Source: Aporhodopirellula sallentina SM41 (GTDB lineage Bacteria > Planctomycetota > Planctomycetia > Pirellulales > Pirellulaceae). Taken from it: a stretch of DNA of 64,000 nt. A program made the position numbers and the translations under genes. Shown piece by piece: positions 24,389 through 39,102 of this stretch. Every line of letters starts with the position of its first letter. The stretch's first letter is position 1. The stretch is taken from contig NZ_ANOH01000218.1 in the NCBI RefSeq assembly GCF_000346505.1, positions 1 to 64,000 on the forward strand, read 5' to 3'. Under the pieces are notes generated by a model. The model made no database searches, was not told the DNA's origin, and saw nothing but the letters and a program-made list of their open reading frames with translations.

Positions 24389-26956
24389 TCAGTGGTTGAA
24401 TACGAATTCGCGGCTGTTCAGTACCGCCCAGAAAACATCCTCTAACACCTGGGTGGTGTTCGCGTCTTTCTCGGCGAGCATGGTTTGGACGGCTTCCTGC
24501 TCTGCCGGTTCGGGCATTCGGCTGAGTGAGCGTAGGTAGATGCGGTCAACGATTTTTTCCGGCTCGAGTTTGTCTTGCTCGACCCATCGTTTGATCACCT
24601 TGCCGGTCGTGATTTTCCGAGAGACAGTTGCTCCGTTGAGCAGATGCAACGCCTGCGAAAGAGACGGATCGGTTGTCGCCTCGCAGTCGCACACCGTCGT
24701 CCGTGGCGATCGGCCGAACGTGTTTAGGAAGTAGTTCGAAACCGCACCGTCGGCGATTTGCACGGCGCGACTCCCCAACGGCAGTCCGCTGAATTTCTCG
24801 TCCGATTCGGTGACCTGGCAGATGCAATCCAGAAGGCTCTCAGCCGGAATGCGTCGGATGACCGCGTGGGCATAGTTGCGGGTATCGTGCGCGTTGGTTT
24901 CGTTCGTTTGACAACTGCGAGCGTACGCGCGACTGACACAAATGTCTCGTACCAGTTTGCGGAAGTCGTAGTTGTACTCGATGAGTTTCTCGCCGAGTTT
25001 TTCGAGCAGTTCCGGGTTTGTTGGCGGATTGCTGACCCGAACGTCATCGACCTGATCAACGATCCCGACGCCCATGTAATGCGCCCAAACGCGGTTCGCG
25101 ATGCTGGTGGCAAAGTACGGATTTTCGGGCGAGACGAGCCAATCGGCCAAGACCTCACGCCGATCCTTTCCACGTGTTTCCGGTGCGTCCCCGCCGAGAA
25201 ATTTGGGGGCGACGTTTTGTTTGGTTACCGGGTGTTTCATTTCGCCACTGAAGCGATTGAAAACGATCTGTTCACGATAGTCTTCGGCTTGTTTTCGGCC
25301 GACTTGCGTGAAGAACGCAGCGAACCCGTAGTAATCGTCCATCGTCCAACGATCGAATGGATGGTTATGGCACTGAGCACACTGCGTGCGAATACCCATG
25401 AAGACCTGTGCGACGTTTTCGGACGTCTTCAGCGTGTCTCGTTCGATCTGATAGAAGTTCGTCGCTGGTTCACCAAACGTGCCTCCCGTGCTGGTTAACA
25501 GGTCGTGGACCATTTGGTTGATCGGGATGTTGCGAGCGAATTGGTCGATGAGCCAGTTCGCGTAGAGCAATGCCGACTTCTTGCTGACGCGGTTGTCGCT
25601 CTTGATCATCAACAACTGAGCGAACTTCATCGCCCAAATTTCGCTGAACTCTTTCTTCGCCAGAAGTTGATCAACGAGAGCTTCACGTTTGTCCGGAGCA
25701 GGATCGGCCGTGAATCGCGTGACCTCTTCTTCGGTGGGCAGCAGGCCGGTGACGTCGATCGTCAGACGGCGGATAAACTCCTCGTCGGTGCAGGGACCGC
25801 TCGGGAGAATGCGGAGTTGCTGCAGTTTCTTATCAACGAGTTCGTCGACATAGTTGCTCGGTTGTGATTCCGGCGGTGTGTAGTCGAGGTCCGCTGGGAG
25901 GGTGAGGATTTGACTGCCGACGGTATGGGTATCAAATCGAGCCATGACGAATGCTTCGCCGCGGCCATGGGCAGTCACGACGCCGTCTTGCTCGATCGAA
26001 GCAACGGATGAGTTGTTGGTCGAAAATGCAGCGAGTCGGCTGAGGTCGCGTGTGGTCCCGTCGGCATAGGTTGCAACCGTAACCATTCGTTGCACCGCGA
26101 GGTCGCCTTCGAGGACCGCTTGTTTCGGATAGATCTCGACGGACGTGACCGCGGGCGGTTGCGCGTCAGCGGAATCATTCAACGCTCCGGCTTTGAGCCA
26201 TCGATGGAGCGTCGCGTAGTAGTCACTGTCGACATCGAAAAGCTTGCCGCCGGTGTGGGGCACAGCACCGATCGCCTTCTTCAACAACAGACTCTCAGCG
26301 GGGATCGCTAGGTTGATCCGTCGAACACCGATCTCTCGAGTGATGCGTTGGTAGTCGCCTTGAGGATCAAATCCGAAGAGGCTCAGTCGGAACCCGTCTT
26401 TCCCCCGAGCAGCTCCATGGCAGGATCCTGTGTTGCAACCCGACCGGGTGAGAACCGGCATGACGTCTTTGGCAAAACTGACCTCGGGCGTCACCGCTGC
26501 GTTCTCAACCTTCACGGGAACTCGAACGAGCCCGCCTTCATAGTGACCCGAGAGCACGGTTTCACCGTCCGCCAAAGGTCGCAGGACATGGCCGTCGATT
26601 TTGGCGAGAGCCGGATTCTCGAGGGTCCAGCGAACTCGGTCGGAGATGTCGAGCGTGACACCATCATCACGCCGAAGAACCGCGATAAAGGATTGAAAAT
26701 CGGACCCGGAGTTCAGGGAGATGGTTTCCGGATAGACATCCATCTCAATGGTTTTTCGCGGGTCCGGTTTCGCAACCGACGCGTCCGGGGTGGCTCCCGA
26801 AGCGGTCTGCAGGCAGACCAAGCAGCCTACCACTGCGGCGAGATAAACGCTCAGCCAAACTGCGGTGGGCGTTGTCGTGGGGAACGCCTGCGCGTTCTGC
26901 GTCGCGGGGTGTGTCGTTTGGCGACGCTTGCTGTTGACGCGGATAGAACCAATCAT
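24389..26956 (-). CDS. DUF1549/DUF1553 exported protein with cytochrome-like motifs
   Basis: The 855-residue protein begins with a membrane/signal segment (residues about 32-54). Two Ig-like (Big) domains follow (SGSDFQSFIAVLRRDDGVTL and AVLEGDLAVQRMVTVATYAD). The large DUF1549 domain has DEEFIRRLTIDVTGLLPT and CAQCHNHPFDRW, and the C-terminal DUF1553 domain has SPENPYFATSIANRVWAHYMG and LHLLNGATV. CAQCH is a normal haem-type motif, while CNTGSCHG (C174, C179, H180) has four residues between the cysteines instead of two. The family is planctomycete-typical and paired with DUF1501. It overlaps the PPC gene by four bases. Confidence 0.88.
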   Translation of the reverse strand: MIGSIRVNSKRRQTTHPATQNAQAFPTTTPTAVWLSVYLAAVVGCLVCLQTASGATPDASVAKPDPRKTIEMDVYPETISLNSGSDFQSFIAVLRRDDGVTLDISDRVRWTLENPALAKIDGHVLRPLADGETVLSGHYEGGLVRVPVKVENAAVTPEVSFAKDVMPVLTRSGCNTGSCHGAARGKDGFRLSLFGFDPQGDYQRITREIGVRRINLAIPAESLLLKKAIGAVPHTGGKLFDVDSDYYATLHRWLKAGALNDSADAQPPAVTSVEIYPKQAVLEGDLAVQRMVTVATYADGTTRDLSRLAAFSTNNSSVASIEQDGVVTAHGRGEAFVMARFDTHTVGSQILTLPADLDYTPPESQPSNYVDELVDKKLQQLRILPSGPCTDEEFIRRLTIDVTGLLPTEEEVTRFTADPAPDKREALVDQLLAKKEFSEIWAMKFAQLLMIKSDNRVSKKSALLYANWLIDQFARNIPINQMVHDLLTSTGGTFGEPATNFYQIERDTLKTSENVAQVFMGIRTQCAQCHNHPFDRWTMDDYYGFAAFFTQVGRKQAEDYREQIVFNRFSGEMKHPVTKQNVAPKFLGGDAPETRGKDRREVLADWLVSPENPYFATSIANRVWAHYMGVGIVDQVDDVRVSNPPTNPELLEKLGEKLIEYNYDFRKLVRDICVSRAYARSCQTNETNAHDTRNYAHAVIRRIPAESLLDCICQVTESDEKFSGLPLGSRAVQIADGAVSNYFLNTFGRSPRTTVCDCEATTDPSLSQALHLLNGATVSRKITTGKVIKRWVEQDKLEPEKIVDRIYLRSLSRMPEPAEQEAVQTMLAEKDANTTQVLEDVFWAVLNSREFVFNH

Positions 26957-29442
26957 GAGGACTCCTTTTCGAGACGCAGTTGTTCGAGGCGGCTCAGTGG
27001 TTTGGGTGCTGCGTCTTTCTTTGGTGGAGGCGACGCAGGTTTCTTCTCCGGTTCAGGCTTTGGTTTCTTTTTGACAACGGGTTTATCGACACGGATCTCA
27101 CCGGTGCCGTTGGTTTGGATCATCGTTTCGCCGTCGCGCCGGATGCGTGTTTGCACGTTGAGGGTTTTGTGCAGACCCGTCTTGGCGTTGGCCGCGATTT
27201 TGAGCGGGAAGGTCACCGTGGTGCTCTCGAGCGTGACCTTCTGAACGGGAGCATCGCACGAAACGCCGTTGGGCATCCCGACGAGTTGGACTTCGGTCTC
27301 GCCCTCGATGTCTCGGATCTTTTCCATTTCCAGAGTCAGCGACGTTTCGCCACCGGTTTCCGCGGCTGCTCGAGGGAATTTGAAATTGAAAACAGAGTCC
27401 TCGACGTCGAGCATGATCGGGGCGGTGGCGACCGTTTGGGTACCGAGTTTGGTTCCATAACTGACCTGCATGACCATCGGCCACGTTCCCATCGCAGCGT
27501 TCTGGTTGGCGGTGATCGGAATGGTGACTTCGTTTTTTCCCTTGTCGATCTTTCGGCTGTTGTTAACGCCGACGCCCGGCGGGTTGTAGAGCGTCTTGAG
27601 GTAGACGGGATTTTCGAACCCTTCGTTGCGTTGGATTCGGACGAGCAATTCTTTGCTGCCCCGGCGGAGCAGCGGTGTCTTGGGCTGCACGAGCTCGATC
27701 GAAAACGGCATCGCCTCGCAAACCGCCATCACCGCTTTGGGCGTCGAGTGTTCGAGCATCGCACGTCGGTTCTGACCGAGAACGATCTTGTGATGCTGTT
27801 GCAGGTCCGAACGCACGGTTTTGTCACCGAGTTTGCCTTCACCTAGCACATCGAAGAATGTGCCTTTGAGTTGGGCATCGGCCGCTGCGGTGAGGACCAC
27901 CGGGATTTCGATTCGTCCTTTGGGGATCGGAAAGGTCTGGGCGGTTACGCCCTCGGGCAATCCGTCCAACGCGAGGGCGATTTCTTCATTGAATTGATCG
28001 CGTTTGACTTGCACCATCATCGCGCCGGTGCCACCGATCGGAACGGGGACAACCATCGCTTCATCGCGACGCAATTCTTTCAGGTCGATGCTGAAACTCG
28101 GTTGGAGGCGAGACACCTCGATAACGTAATTGTGCAGCGGGCTGCCGCCACGCAGGTGGTCGTAGATTCGGATCGTGTGTTTGGAATCACTCGCGGCGGT
28201 GAAGTCAAAGAAACCGTCGAGTTTGCCACCGCTATCGTCGCTGCCCTTGACCGATTTGCCGTTGGCATCGAAGAGGTTCATGACACCGTCGAGCGGAGAA
28301 CGCAGGGTTTCGCGTGCGTAGAGTTTGACTCGGTATTTCTCGCCTTTCTTACAGGCAAACGCGAAGCAATCGAAATCGCCCGGTTCGTTGATGACCCCGC
28401 ACAGGAGTGCCGGTACCGAACACTCCGGGGCTTTGCGGTGATCGTTGTTTGGCTCCGTTTCGGTGACGATCGGTAGGTTGCCGACGCGGATCCAGTTCGG
28501 AGACGGCGATACACCAGCGTCATCCGCGGTGACGACCGGGTATGGCTGTGTCGGTCCGGAGGAGGGATTCTGCGGATCGAGTAAATCGGTAGGCAGCTGC
28601 ACCGAAGCGTCGGTGATCGTGCCGTCGATGTCGATCAGCTTGGCCTGCAAAATCTCTCCCTGGACTCCGCCTGACGGAATGACCGTCGTCGGCCGTGGGA
28701 ATGACCCGATGTGGAGCCGATATCGGCAGACGTTCTTCTGCCCCAGGAAGGAACTGTCCCGGACCAAGATCGTGTACTGGCCGTCTTGTTCGGGCGTGTA
28801 CGAGCAAACGCCGTCCTGTTGGAACAGAGCGGAGTCATCGCTCACGGCTACCTCGAATCGTTCTTCATCGAGGATCGCGATGTAAGGATCCAGAATGTCG
28901 CGGTTGTTGAGGCTCCAACGATGACGGATTCCTTCGATCTCAACCGTGAGTTTCTGGCCCGCTTTGAGCGAGACTCGGTAGCAGTCGACGTCTTCGCGAT
29001 CAACGTTCCCTTCGACGGTCCGGTCCATCGGGATGTCTTGAGGAGCGGCGAAGTCGTTGTTCGGTTCGACCTCTTGCACGATGGGCATCGTTCCCACGCC
29101 GAGAAAGCGTAGGTTGGTCGCGCCGCTGGCGGTGACCAAGCGGAATGAATACAAACCTGGGGACAGGTTCTCGCCGGTTTTGACTTTGAGTTCGACCTTC
29201 TTATTATCAATCGGTTTGCAGCCGACGACTTCGATCCCGGGTTGGTCAAAAAGAACTTCTCGGGCGTCGGACAGTCGGTCGCCATGGAGAACAATCGTGG
29301 CTTCGCCGCCCCGCGTTACGCCGAGCGGCGTGTGGTACGTGACAACAGGAAACGCCGCGGGCGATTGAGACGCCAACGCGCACGCGAGGGTTGCCACTCC
29401 CATCATTCGGCCGAACACGCAGCCGGTGGAGATCAATTGCAT
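26953..29442 (-). CDS. Large secreted protein with PPC (pre-peptidase C-terminal) domains
   Basis: The 829-residue product has a signal peptide (residues 1-29) and an IPT/Ig-like start (TPLGVTRGGEATIVLHGDRL). At least two PPC-type domains are recognisable from the EVEPNNDF / ETEPNNDH openings, each with a DVDCYRV or DFDCFAF turn and an aspartate-glycine YTILVRD-like strand. The second half is beta-rich without a clear family, ending in a Lys/Pro-rich tail. PPC domains are secreted beta-sandwiches with calcium-like sites and are not proteases themselves. It is second in the operon, between DUF1501 and DUF1549, and is probably part of the same envelope complex. Confidence 0.82.
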   Translation of the reverse strand: MQLISTGCVFGRMMGVATLACALASQSPAAFPVVTYHTPLGVTRGGEATIVLHGDRLSDAREVLFDQPGIEVVGCKPIDNKKVELKVKTGENLSPGLYSFRLVTASGATNLRFLGVGTMPIVQEVEPNNDFAAPQDIPMDRTVEGNVDREDVDCYRVSLKAGQKLTVEIEGIRHRWSLNNRDILDPYIAILDEERFEVAVSDDSALFQQDGVCSYTPEQDGQYTILVRDSSFLGQKNVCRYRLHIGSFPRPTTVIPSGGVQGEILQAKLIDIDGTITDASVQLPTDLLDPQNPSSGPTQPYPVVTADDAGVSPSPNWIRVGNLPIVTETEPNNDHRKAPECSVPALLCGVINEPGDFDCFAFACKKGEKYRVKLYARETLRSPLDGVMNLFDANGKSVKGSDDSGGKLDGFFDFTAASDSKHTIRIYDHLRGGSPLHNYVIEVSRLQPSFSIDLKELRRDEAMVVPVPIGGTGAMMVQVKRDQFNEEIALALDGLPEGVTAQTFPIPKGRIEIPVVLTAAADAQLKGTFFDVLGEGKLGDKTVRSDLQQHHKIVLGQNRRAMLEHSTPKAVMAVCEAMPFSIELVQPKTPLLRRGSKELLVRIQRNEGFENPVYLKTLYNPPGVGVNNSRKIDKGKNEVTIPITANQNAAMGTWPMVMQVSYGTKLGTQTVATAPIMLDVEDSVFNFKFPRAAAETGGETSLTLEMEKIRDIEGETEVQLVGMPNGVSCDAPVQKVTLESTTVTFPLKIAANAKTGLHKTLNVQTRIRRDGETMIQTNGTGEIRVDKPVVKKKPKPEPEKKPASPPPKKDAAPKPLSRLEQLRLEKESS

Positions 29443-29457
29443 CGGTGAGACTCCCGC

Positions 29458-30777
29458 CTAGCTGAGGATATTTTCAATGACTTTGCCGCCGTCGACAATT
29501 TCGATCGGTCGGGCACCAGGAGCCATTAACTCCTTGTCGGCGACGATGCCTAGCAAGTGATACATCGTGGTTGCCAAATCAGCGGGCGAAACCGGATCGG
29601 AATCCGGTTCGGTGGCCGTCGAATCGGACGCCCCGTGGATCATTCCGCCGCGGATTCCGCCACCGGCGAGCATCACGCTGAACACCTTCGGCCAGTGATC
29701 TCGGCCGGCGTCGTTGTTGATCTTGGGCGTGCGACCGAACTCGCTGCTAACCATGACGAGTGTTTCGTCGAGCAGTCCACGTTCGCTCAGGTCTTCGAGC
29801 AAAACCGAAAGGCCTTGGTCGAACGCGGGCATTTGGCCATTAACGCCTCGAGTGATGTTGGCGTGCATGTCCCAGCTGCCGTAGGTCAACGTGACCAAAC
29901 GCGATCCGGCTTCGACTAAACGGCGAGCCATCAACATTCTCGCGCCGGCTTGGTTGCGTCCGTAGCGATCTCGCGTTTTGTCGTCTTCCTTCGAAAGGTC
30001 GAACGCTTCCTTCGCCGCCGGGGTATCGAGAAGATCGTAGGCCCGTTCGTAGAACGTGTTCATCGCGCCGATGTTGTCGGCGGCCGTCATCGATACGAAC
30101 CGTTGGTTGATCTTCTCGAGGGCTTCTTTGCGACGGATGAACCGATTCGCATCGACGCCACCGGCGAGATTCAAGTCGCGGACTTGGAAATCGCCACGAG
30201 CCGGATCGGCACCGAGTGCGAACCCGCCGTAGCTGCTCGGCAGGTATCCCGTTCCCGCAAATTCGTTGGGAACGTTCGGGATGCAGATATAAGCGGGCAG
30301 GTTGTTGCGTGGCCCGTATTCATGGCTGACCACCGCCCCGAAACTGGGATACTGCAACGCCGGGCTCGGTTTGTAGCCCGTGAACATGTTGTGTGTTCCC
30401 CTCTCGTGCGCCGCCTCGCCGTGCGTCATCGACCGGATCACACAGTACTTGTCTGCTTGCTTTGCCAGTTTCGGCATCGAGTTGCAGATCACCTCGCCGG
30501 TATTCGTCTTGGTCGTTCCGAGTTCGCCTCGGTACTCGAGCGGGCTGTAGGGTTTCGGGTCCCACGATTCTTGTTGAGCCATTCCACCGGGCAGGTAGAT
30601 ATGAATCACGCTCTTTGCACGTGCTTTGATGAAGTCGTACTGCTTCATCTCCGCCGCGGCTCGCCGCATAAGTAGATCGGGAAGCGAAAGGCCGAGCCCT
30701 CCGGCAGCACCCGCCATTAAGAAACCACGGCGTCCAAACAGGCCCGATCGGGTCAATGGATTTCCTTGACACGTCAT
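29458..30777 (-). CDS. DUF1501 protein, Tat-type signal
   Basis: The 439-residue product has an N-terminal twin-arginine-type signal (GRRGFLMAGAAGGLGLSLP). The DUF1501 domain follows, a relative of the alkaline-phosphatase/sulfatase superfamily: HIYLPGGMAQQESWDPKP, RSMTHGEAAHERGTHNMFTG, TLTYGSWDMHANI, VMVSSEFGRTPKIN, GRDHWPKVFSVMLAGGGI. The conserved His and Asp residues of these blocks fit a metal site. The enzyme activity of the family is not established. I took the ATG at 30777, which leaves a short n-region before the twin Arg; the frame is open to 30822. It is the first gene of the four-gene operon. Confidence 0.9.
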   Translation of the reverse strand: MTCQGNPLTRSGLFGRRGFLMAGAAGGLGLSLPDLLMRRAAAEMKQYDFIKARAKSVIHIYLPGGMAQQESWDPKPYSPLEYRGELGTTKTNTGEVICNSMPKLAKQADKYCVIRSMTHGEAAHERGTHNMFTGYKPSPALQYPSFGAVVSHEYGPRNNLPAYICIPNVPNEFAGTGYLPSSYGGFALGADPARGDFQVRDLNLAGGVDANRFIRRKEALEKINQRFVSMTAADNIGAMNTFYERAYDLLDTPAAKEAFDLSKEDDKTRDRYGRNQAGARMLMARRLVEAGSRLVTLTYGSWDMHANITRGVNGQMPAFDQGLSVLLEDLSERGLLDETLVMVSSEFGRTPKINNDAGRDHWPKVFSVMLAGGGIRGGMIHGASDSTATEPDSDPVSPADLATTMYHLLGIVADKELMAPGARPIEIVDGGKVIENILS

Positions 30778-31617
30778 TGTTGTCGGCTCCTCACAAGAGC
30801 AAAGGGAAGTCCGCATCCCCACCGTGCATTTCGGAACGAGTCCGGGTGAAGGGAGTAAAGACTTAGAGGTGGGAAATTTGTTAAAAGCTCTCGCGACGCG
30901 AATTCGCGAGGCTTGTTCGCAGGCGTCTGTAACAAATTAGGAGGCGGGATTCGGCGCGAGGCGAAGGGGCTCGCTTCGACCGAAAGTAAAGGTGGGGGAG
31001 ATCAACGGGGCACTTACCTCAGTGAGATCTATGGGCCCGTCGAATTCGTCTTATGGTATCAAAGTCACCCTGACTGTCAAATCTTACCGCACCCGGTTGT
31101 GGGGGTGAGTGGCGGGGAAAGAAAGCATCAAGTTGACTCTTCAACCGGTCGATGCTGCAACGCATTGCCCTGGATGATGTACCAACCAAATTGGCATTTT
31201 TTGCGGTTTCAGTGTCCGGCGGTCACTCCTACCGAGGCGTTTAGGTTGTCTGGTGGCGCCTCACGGGAGGTTTCCCCTGCCCTTTTTTTCGCTGGGCCAA
31301 TCATTTTTTCGGGAGCAATTTCGTCGGCGCTCAATGTCTCTGGGGCGACTGTTTTCTCGGGATTCGCGGTTTTCTCGGGAGTTGCGTCGGTGGTGCGGGC
31401 GAATCCTCGATGGGATTCCGTCAGGCCATTTCGGTGTGACGTTTGGGGGCGCTCTTCCGAGCAAAGTGGTCCAATTGACGGCAGTTGCCGGGTGATTTCC
31501 CTTTTGTGCGCAGTTTTCACGAGTTATTGACGTTATCTCACAAGATAGGTAAGCTTCCCGCATTAGCCGAGCTAACGATCTCGGTCCGCAGTATCAGGCA
31601 AATTAATAAGGTGCGAT
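30778..31617. other. 840-base gap between divergent genes; low-complexity stretch
   Basis: This carries the promoter of the DUF1501 operon (left) and probably that of lysR (right). Plus-strand 30913-31530 and minus-strand 31209-31520 are open frames without recognisable families. The minus one would encode Pro-Glu-Lys-Thr-like repeats because the DNA at about 31300-31400 repeats TTTTCTCGGG-like units. I regard both as non-coding. No terminator with a T-run was seen. Confidence 0.4.
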
Positions 31618-32589
31618 TTGCAGCTACGAACCCTCGAACTTTTCTGTCATGTTGCCGACCAGCGGAGCTTTTCCAAAGCCGCCGCCGCTGGTGGCGTGAC
31701 TCAAAGTGCGGTGAGCCAATCCATCGGACACCTGGAGGAATCACTGTCGACGACATTGATCGATCGTTCCAAGCGTCCTTTGAAATTGACCGAGGCCGGG
31801 CAGATCTATCTCGTCGGTGTGAAAGAGATCGTTCGCCAATACAAAGAACTCGAGGAACGTGTCCAACAACACGGTCGCCGCTTAGTTGATACGGTGACCG
31901 TGGGGGCGGTTTACTCGGTCGGGCTGAGTTACATGCCCGAGGCGAAACAGGCCTTCGAGCAGAAGCATCCCGAGGCCCGCATCCGGACCGAGTTCGGTTC
32001 GAGCCAGCGGGTGGTCGAGATGGTCACCAGCAACGAGGTTGACTTCGGGTTGGTCAGTTTCCCGCGGGCGACGAAGACTCTCGGGGCGATCGCCTGGCAA
32101 TCCGAACCGATGCGTCTGGTATGCTCTGCGGAGCATCCGCTGGCGAGCGAGACGGAAATTCCGGCTTCACGCCTCGAGGGGATGGACATGATCAGTTTCG
32201 ACAAGAGTCTGGTGCTGCGTCGGGCGATTGACCAATGCCTGAAATCGGCGGGCGTGAGCGTGTCGACATCGATGGAGTTCGACAACTGCGACTCGATCGT
32301 TCGCGCCATCCAGGCAAACCGAGGGATTGCAATTGTTCCGGAGGCCGCGGTTCGTCGAGAGACAGCCAACGGCACCCTGAGAGTTGTTGCCTGTCCCGAA
32401 ATTCAGATGGTTCGTCCTTTGGGCATCATCTTCCGTAAGCGTGGCAAATTGAGCCGCGCCGCAACCGAATTCGGCTCGCTACTGCTGGGCCGCGAGATGG
32501 AGCACGACCTGCTCACTAAAACCGAGGCTGCCAAAGCCGACCGCGAAAAAAGCGAGTCCAGGGACCGGGCCGTGTCCGTGCTGATTTAG
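31618..32589 (+). CDS. LysR-family transcriptional regulator upstream of gltBD
   Basis: The 323-residue product has the LysR helix-turn-helix (LELFCHVADQRSFSKAAAAG, GVTQSAVSQSIGHLE) and a periplasmic-binding-like effector domain. The HTH core normally begins a few residues from the N-terminus, and the only fitting start is a TTG at 31618, with AAGG about six bases upstream. It ends 61 bases before gltB in the same direction. Regulation of gltBD is a reasonable inference, as in the LysR regulator GltC of Bacillus, although there the gene is divergent. The C-terminal 30 residues are a charged extension. Confidence 0.88.
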   Translation: MQLRTLELFCHVADQRSFSKAAAAGGVTQSAVSQSIGHLEESLSTTLIDRSKRPLKLTEAGQIYLVGVKEIVRQYKELEERVQQHGRRLVDTVTVGAVYSVGLSYMPEAKQAFEQKHPEARIRTEFGSSQRVVEMVTSNEVDFGLVSFPRATKTLGAIAWQSEPMRLVCSAEHPLASETEIPASRLEGMDMISFDKSLVLRRAIDQCLKSAGVSVSTSMEFDNCDSIVRAIQANRGIAIVPEAAVRRETANGTLRVVACPEIQMVRPLGIIFRKRGKLSRAATEFGSLLLGREMEHDLLTKTEAAKADREKSESRDRAVSVLI

Positions 32590-32650
32590 GACGGGAATCA
32601 GCAGCCATTATCGATTAATCGTTTTCACTCCTCACTGTATTCCCATAACG

Positions 32651-37225
<4,575 letters not shown>

Positions 37226-37331
37226 CTACCAAATTTATTCGGACCCGTGGTCGGTGACCGCGGGTCTCGCGGGACCGCTCTTTGCCGTTCCGATCATCCC
37301 CAGCCTCTCCGACTCATCTAGGATCATCATT

Positions 37332-38834
37332 ATGGGAAAGCCCACCGGATTCAAAGAATTTGATCGCGAAAAAGTGCCGTGGCGTTTGCCAGTTGTCCGG
37401 ATCAACGACTACGACGAAATCTACACCGAGCATAAAACCGAGCACCTCAAAACGCAGGGCGCTCGTTGCATGGATTGCGGAGTTCCGTTTTGCCAATCGG
37501 CCAGCGGATGCCCGATCGATAACCTGATCCCAGAGTGGAACGATCTGGTTTACAACAACCGTTGGAAGGAAGCGATTGAGCGGTTGCACAAGACCAATAA
37601 CTTCCCCGAGTTCACCGGTCGGACTTGCCCCGCGCCGTGCGAAGGTGCATGCGTGCTCGGAATCACCAATCCGCCCGTGACGATCAAGAACATCGAGAAC
37701 GCGATTGTCGATCGTGCGTGGGACGAAGGTTGGATCAAACCCGAACCGCCCGAAGAACGCACCGGTAAGAAAGTCGCGATCGTCGGTAGCGGGCCTTCCG
37801 GTTTATCGGCCGCAGATCAACTCAACAAAGCCGGTCATTTGGTAACCGTGTTCGAACGAGCCGACCGTATCGGTGGTTTGTTGCAGTACGGCATCCCAAA
37901 CATGAAGCTGTCCAAGAAAGCGGTGCAGCGACGTGTCGATAAAATGACTGCCGAAGGCATCGAATTCCGTACCGGCGTGAACGTCGGGAAAGACATCATG
38001 CCGGAAGACCTGCGGAAAGACTATGACGCCGTTCTGCTCGCCTGCGGTGCAACGAAACCTCGTGACCTGCCGATCGAGGGTCGTGACGCGAAAGGCATTC
38101 ACTTCGCCATGGAATTCTTGACTGCGAACACGCAGAAGAGTGTGCACGGCGACAGTCTGAACGGTCGCTTTATCAGCGCCGAAGGCAAAGATGTGATCGT
38201 CATCGGTGGTGGTGACACGGGAACCGACTGCATCGGCACGAGCCTGCGGCATGGTTGCCGTTCGGTCGTCAACTTTGAATTGTTGCCGAAGCCGCCGGAG
38301 TCTCGCGGTCCAGATAACCCATGGCCTGAATGGCCGCGGATCTTCCGTGTCGACTACGGTCACGAAGAAGCCGAGGCGAAGTTCGGCAAGGATCCACGCG
38401 AGTATCAAATCCTGAGCAAGAAGTTCTTGACCGATGATTCGGGCAAGCTCAAAGGTATCCAAACCATCGAGGTCGAATGGACCAAGAACGACGAAGGCGG
38501 ATGGCAAATGAGCGAAGTCGAAGGCAGCGAGAAAGAGTGGCCGGCTCAATTGATCCTGCTCGCGATGGGCTTCCTCGGCCCCGAGCAATACGTCGCCGAG
38601 TCAATCGGTTTGGAAACCGACGGACGGAGTAACTTCCAAGCCGAGCATGGCAAGTTTACGACGAACATCGAAGGCGTCTTCGCCGCCGGTGACTGCCGTC
38701 GTGGACAAAGCCTCGTGGTGTGGGCGATCAATGAAGGCCGCGGCGCTGCCCGGGCGATTGATATCTACCTCGAAGGCTCGAGTTGCCTACCCGCCCCCGG
38801 GCAAACGCTTGGTACATCGCTCGCAGGCGTTTAG
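37332..38834 (+). CDS. gltD: Glutamate synthase small subunit
   Basis: GltD oxidises NADPH (or NADH) and passes electrons through FAD and 4Fe-4S clusters to GltB. The roughly 500-residue protein has the N-terminal cysteine clusters (CMDCGVPFC and [10 protein letters not shown]), then FAD-binding [13 protein letters not shown], a second Rossmann motif [18 protein letters not shown], and the FAD-closing [19 protein letters not shown] used the ATG at 37332 ([10 protein letters not shown]), which fits the family; an in-frame start at 37254 would add 26 residues. It follows gltB by 106 bases. Confidence 0.96.
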   Translation: MGKPTGFKEFDREKVPWRLPVVRINDYDEIYTEHKTEHLKTQGARCMDCGVPFCQSASGCPIDNLIPEWNDLVYNNRWKEAIERLHKTNNFPEFTGRTCPAPCEGACVLGITNPPVTIKNIENAIVDRAWDEGWIKPEPPEERTGKKVAIVGSGPSGLSAADQLNKAGHLVTVFERADRIGGLLQYGIPNMKLSKKAVQRRVDKMTAEGIEFRTGVNVGKDIMPEDLRKDYDAVLLACGATKPRDLPIEGRDAKGIHFAMEFLTANTQKSVHGDSLNGRFISAEGKDVIVIGGGDTGTDCIGTSLRHGCRSVVNFELLPKPPESRGPDNPWPEWPRIFRVDYGHEEAEAKFGKDPREYQILSKKFLTDDSGKLKGIQTIEVEWTKNDEGGWQMSEVEGSEKEWPAQLILLAMGFLGPEQYVAESIGLETDGRSNFQAEHGKFTTNIEGVFAAGDCRRGQSLVVWAINEGRGAARAIDIYLEGSSCLPAPGQTLGTSLAGV

Positions 38835-38925
38835 TTCCTGGGGGTGACCCTTTTGTGCGATCGGTTTGCCTCGTTCGAGTCTTATCAGCGAGACAAACCG
38901 ATCCGGTTCTCGGCCGGTCAGCCGA

Positions 38926-39055
38926 TTCTAAGAACCTATCTGAAAACTCATCTGCCGCTCGGCGCGCCCCGAGGTTTCCATGGGACAACCCGGACGAACA
39001 CCCGCCGGCTGATTGGTTTGCTGGCTGTTTGGAAAGGTTTGGACAGGTTCTAAGA
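38926..39055 (+). repeat. Dispersed repeat family E, copy 2
   Basis: This matches the minus strand of 3775-3886 in order and spacing (AGAACCTATC, AAAACTCATC, GCCGCTCGGCG, CGAACACCCGCCGGC, TGGAAAGGTT). Its ends are inverse: ATTCTAAGAACCTATC at 38925-38940 and GGACAGGTTCTAAG near 39040-39053. That suggests a miniature inverted-repeat element of about 130 bases. It fills the gap between gltD and lpxK. Confidence 0.72.
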
Positions 39056-39102
39056 CGAGTCTGTGACGTCCCACGATTGCTCGTTTTCGCGAGACGCACT
39101 TC

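Noticed and set aside
31209-31520. Minus-strand frame with Pro-Glu-Lys-Thr-like repeats upstream of the DUF1501 operon
   Set aside because: It arises from short DNA repeats, has no family likeness, and the opposite strand is just as open. I treat it as non-coding.
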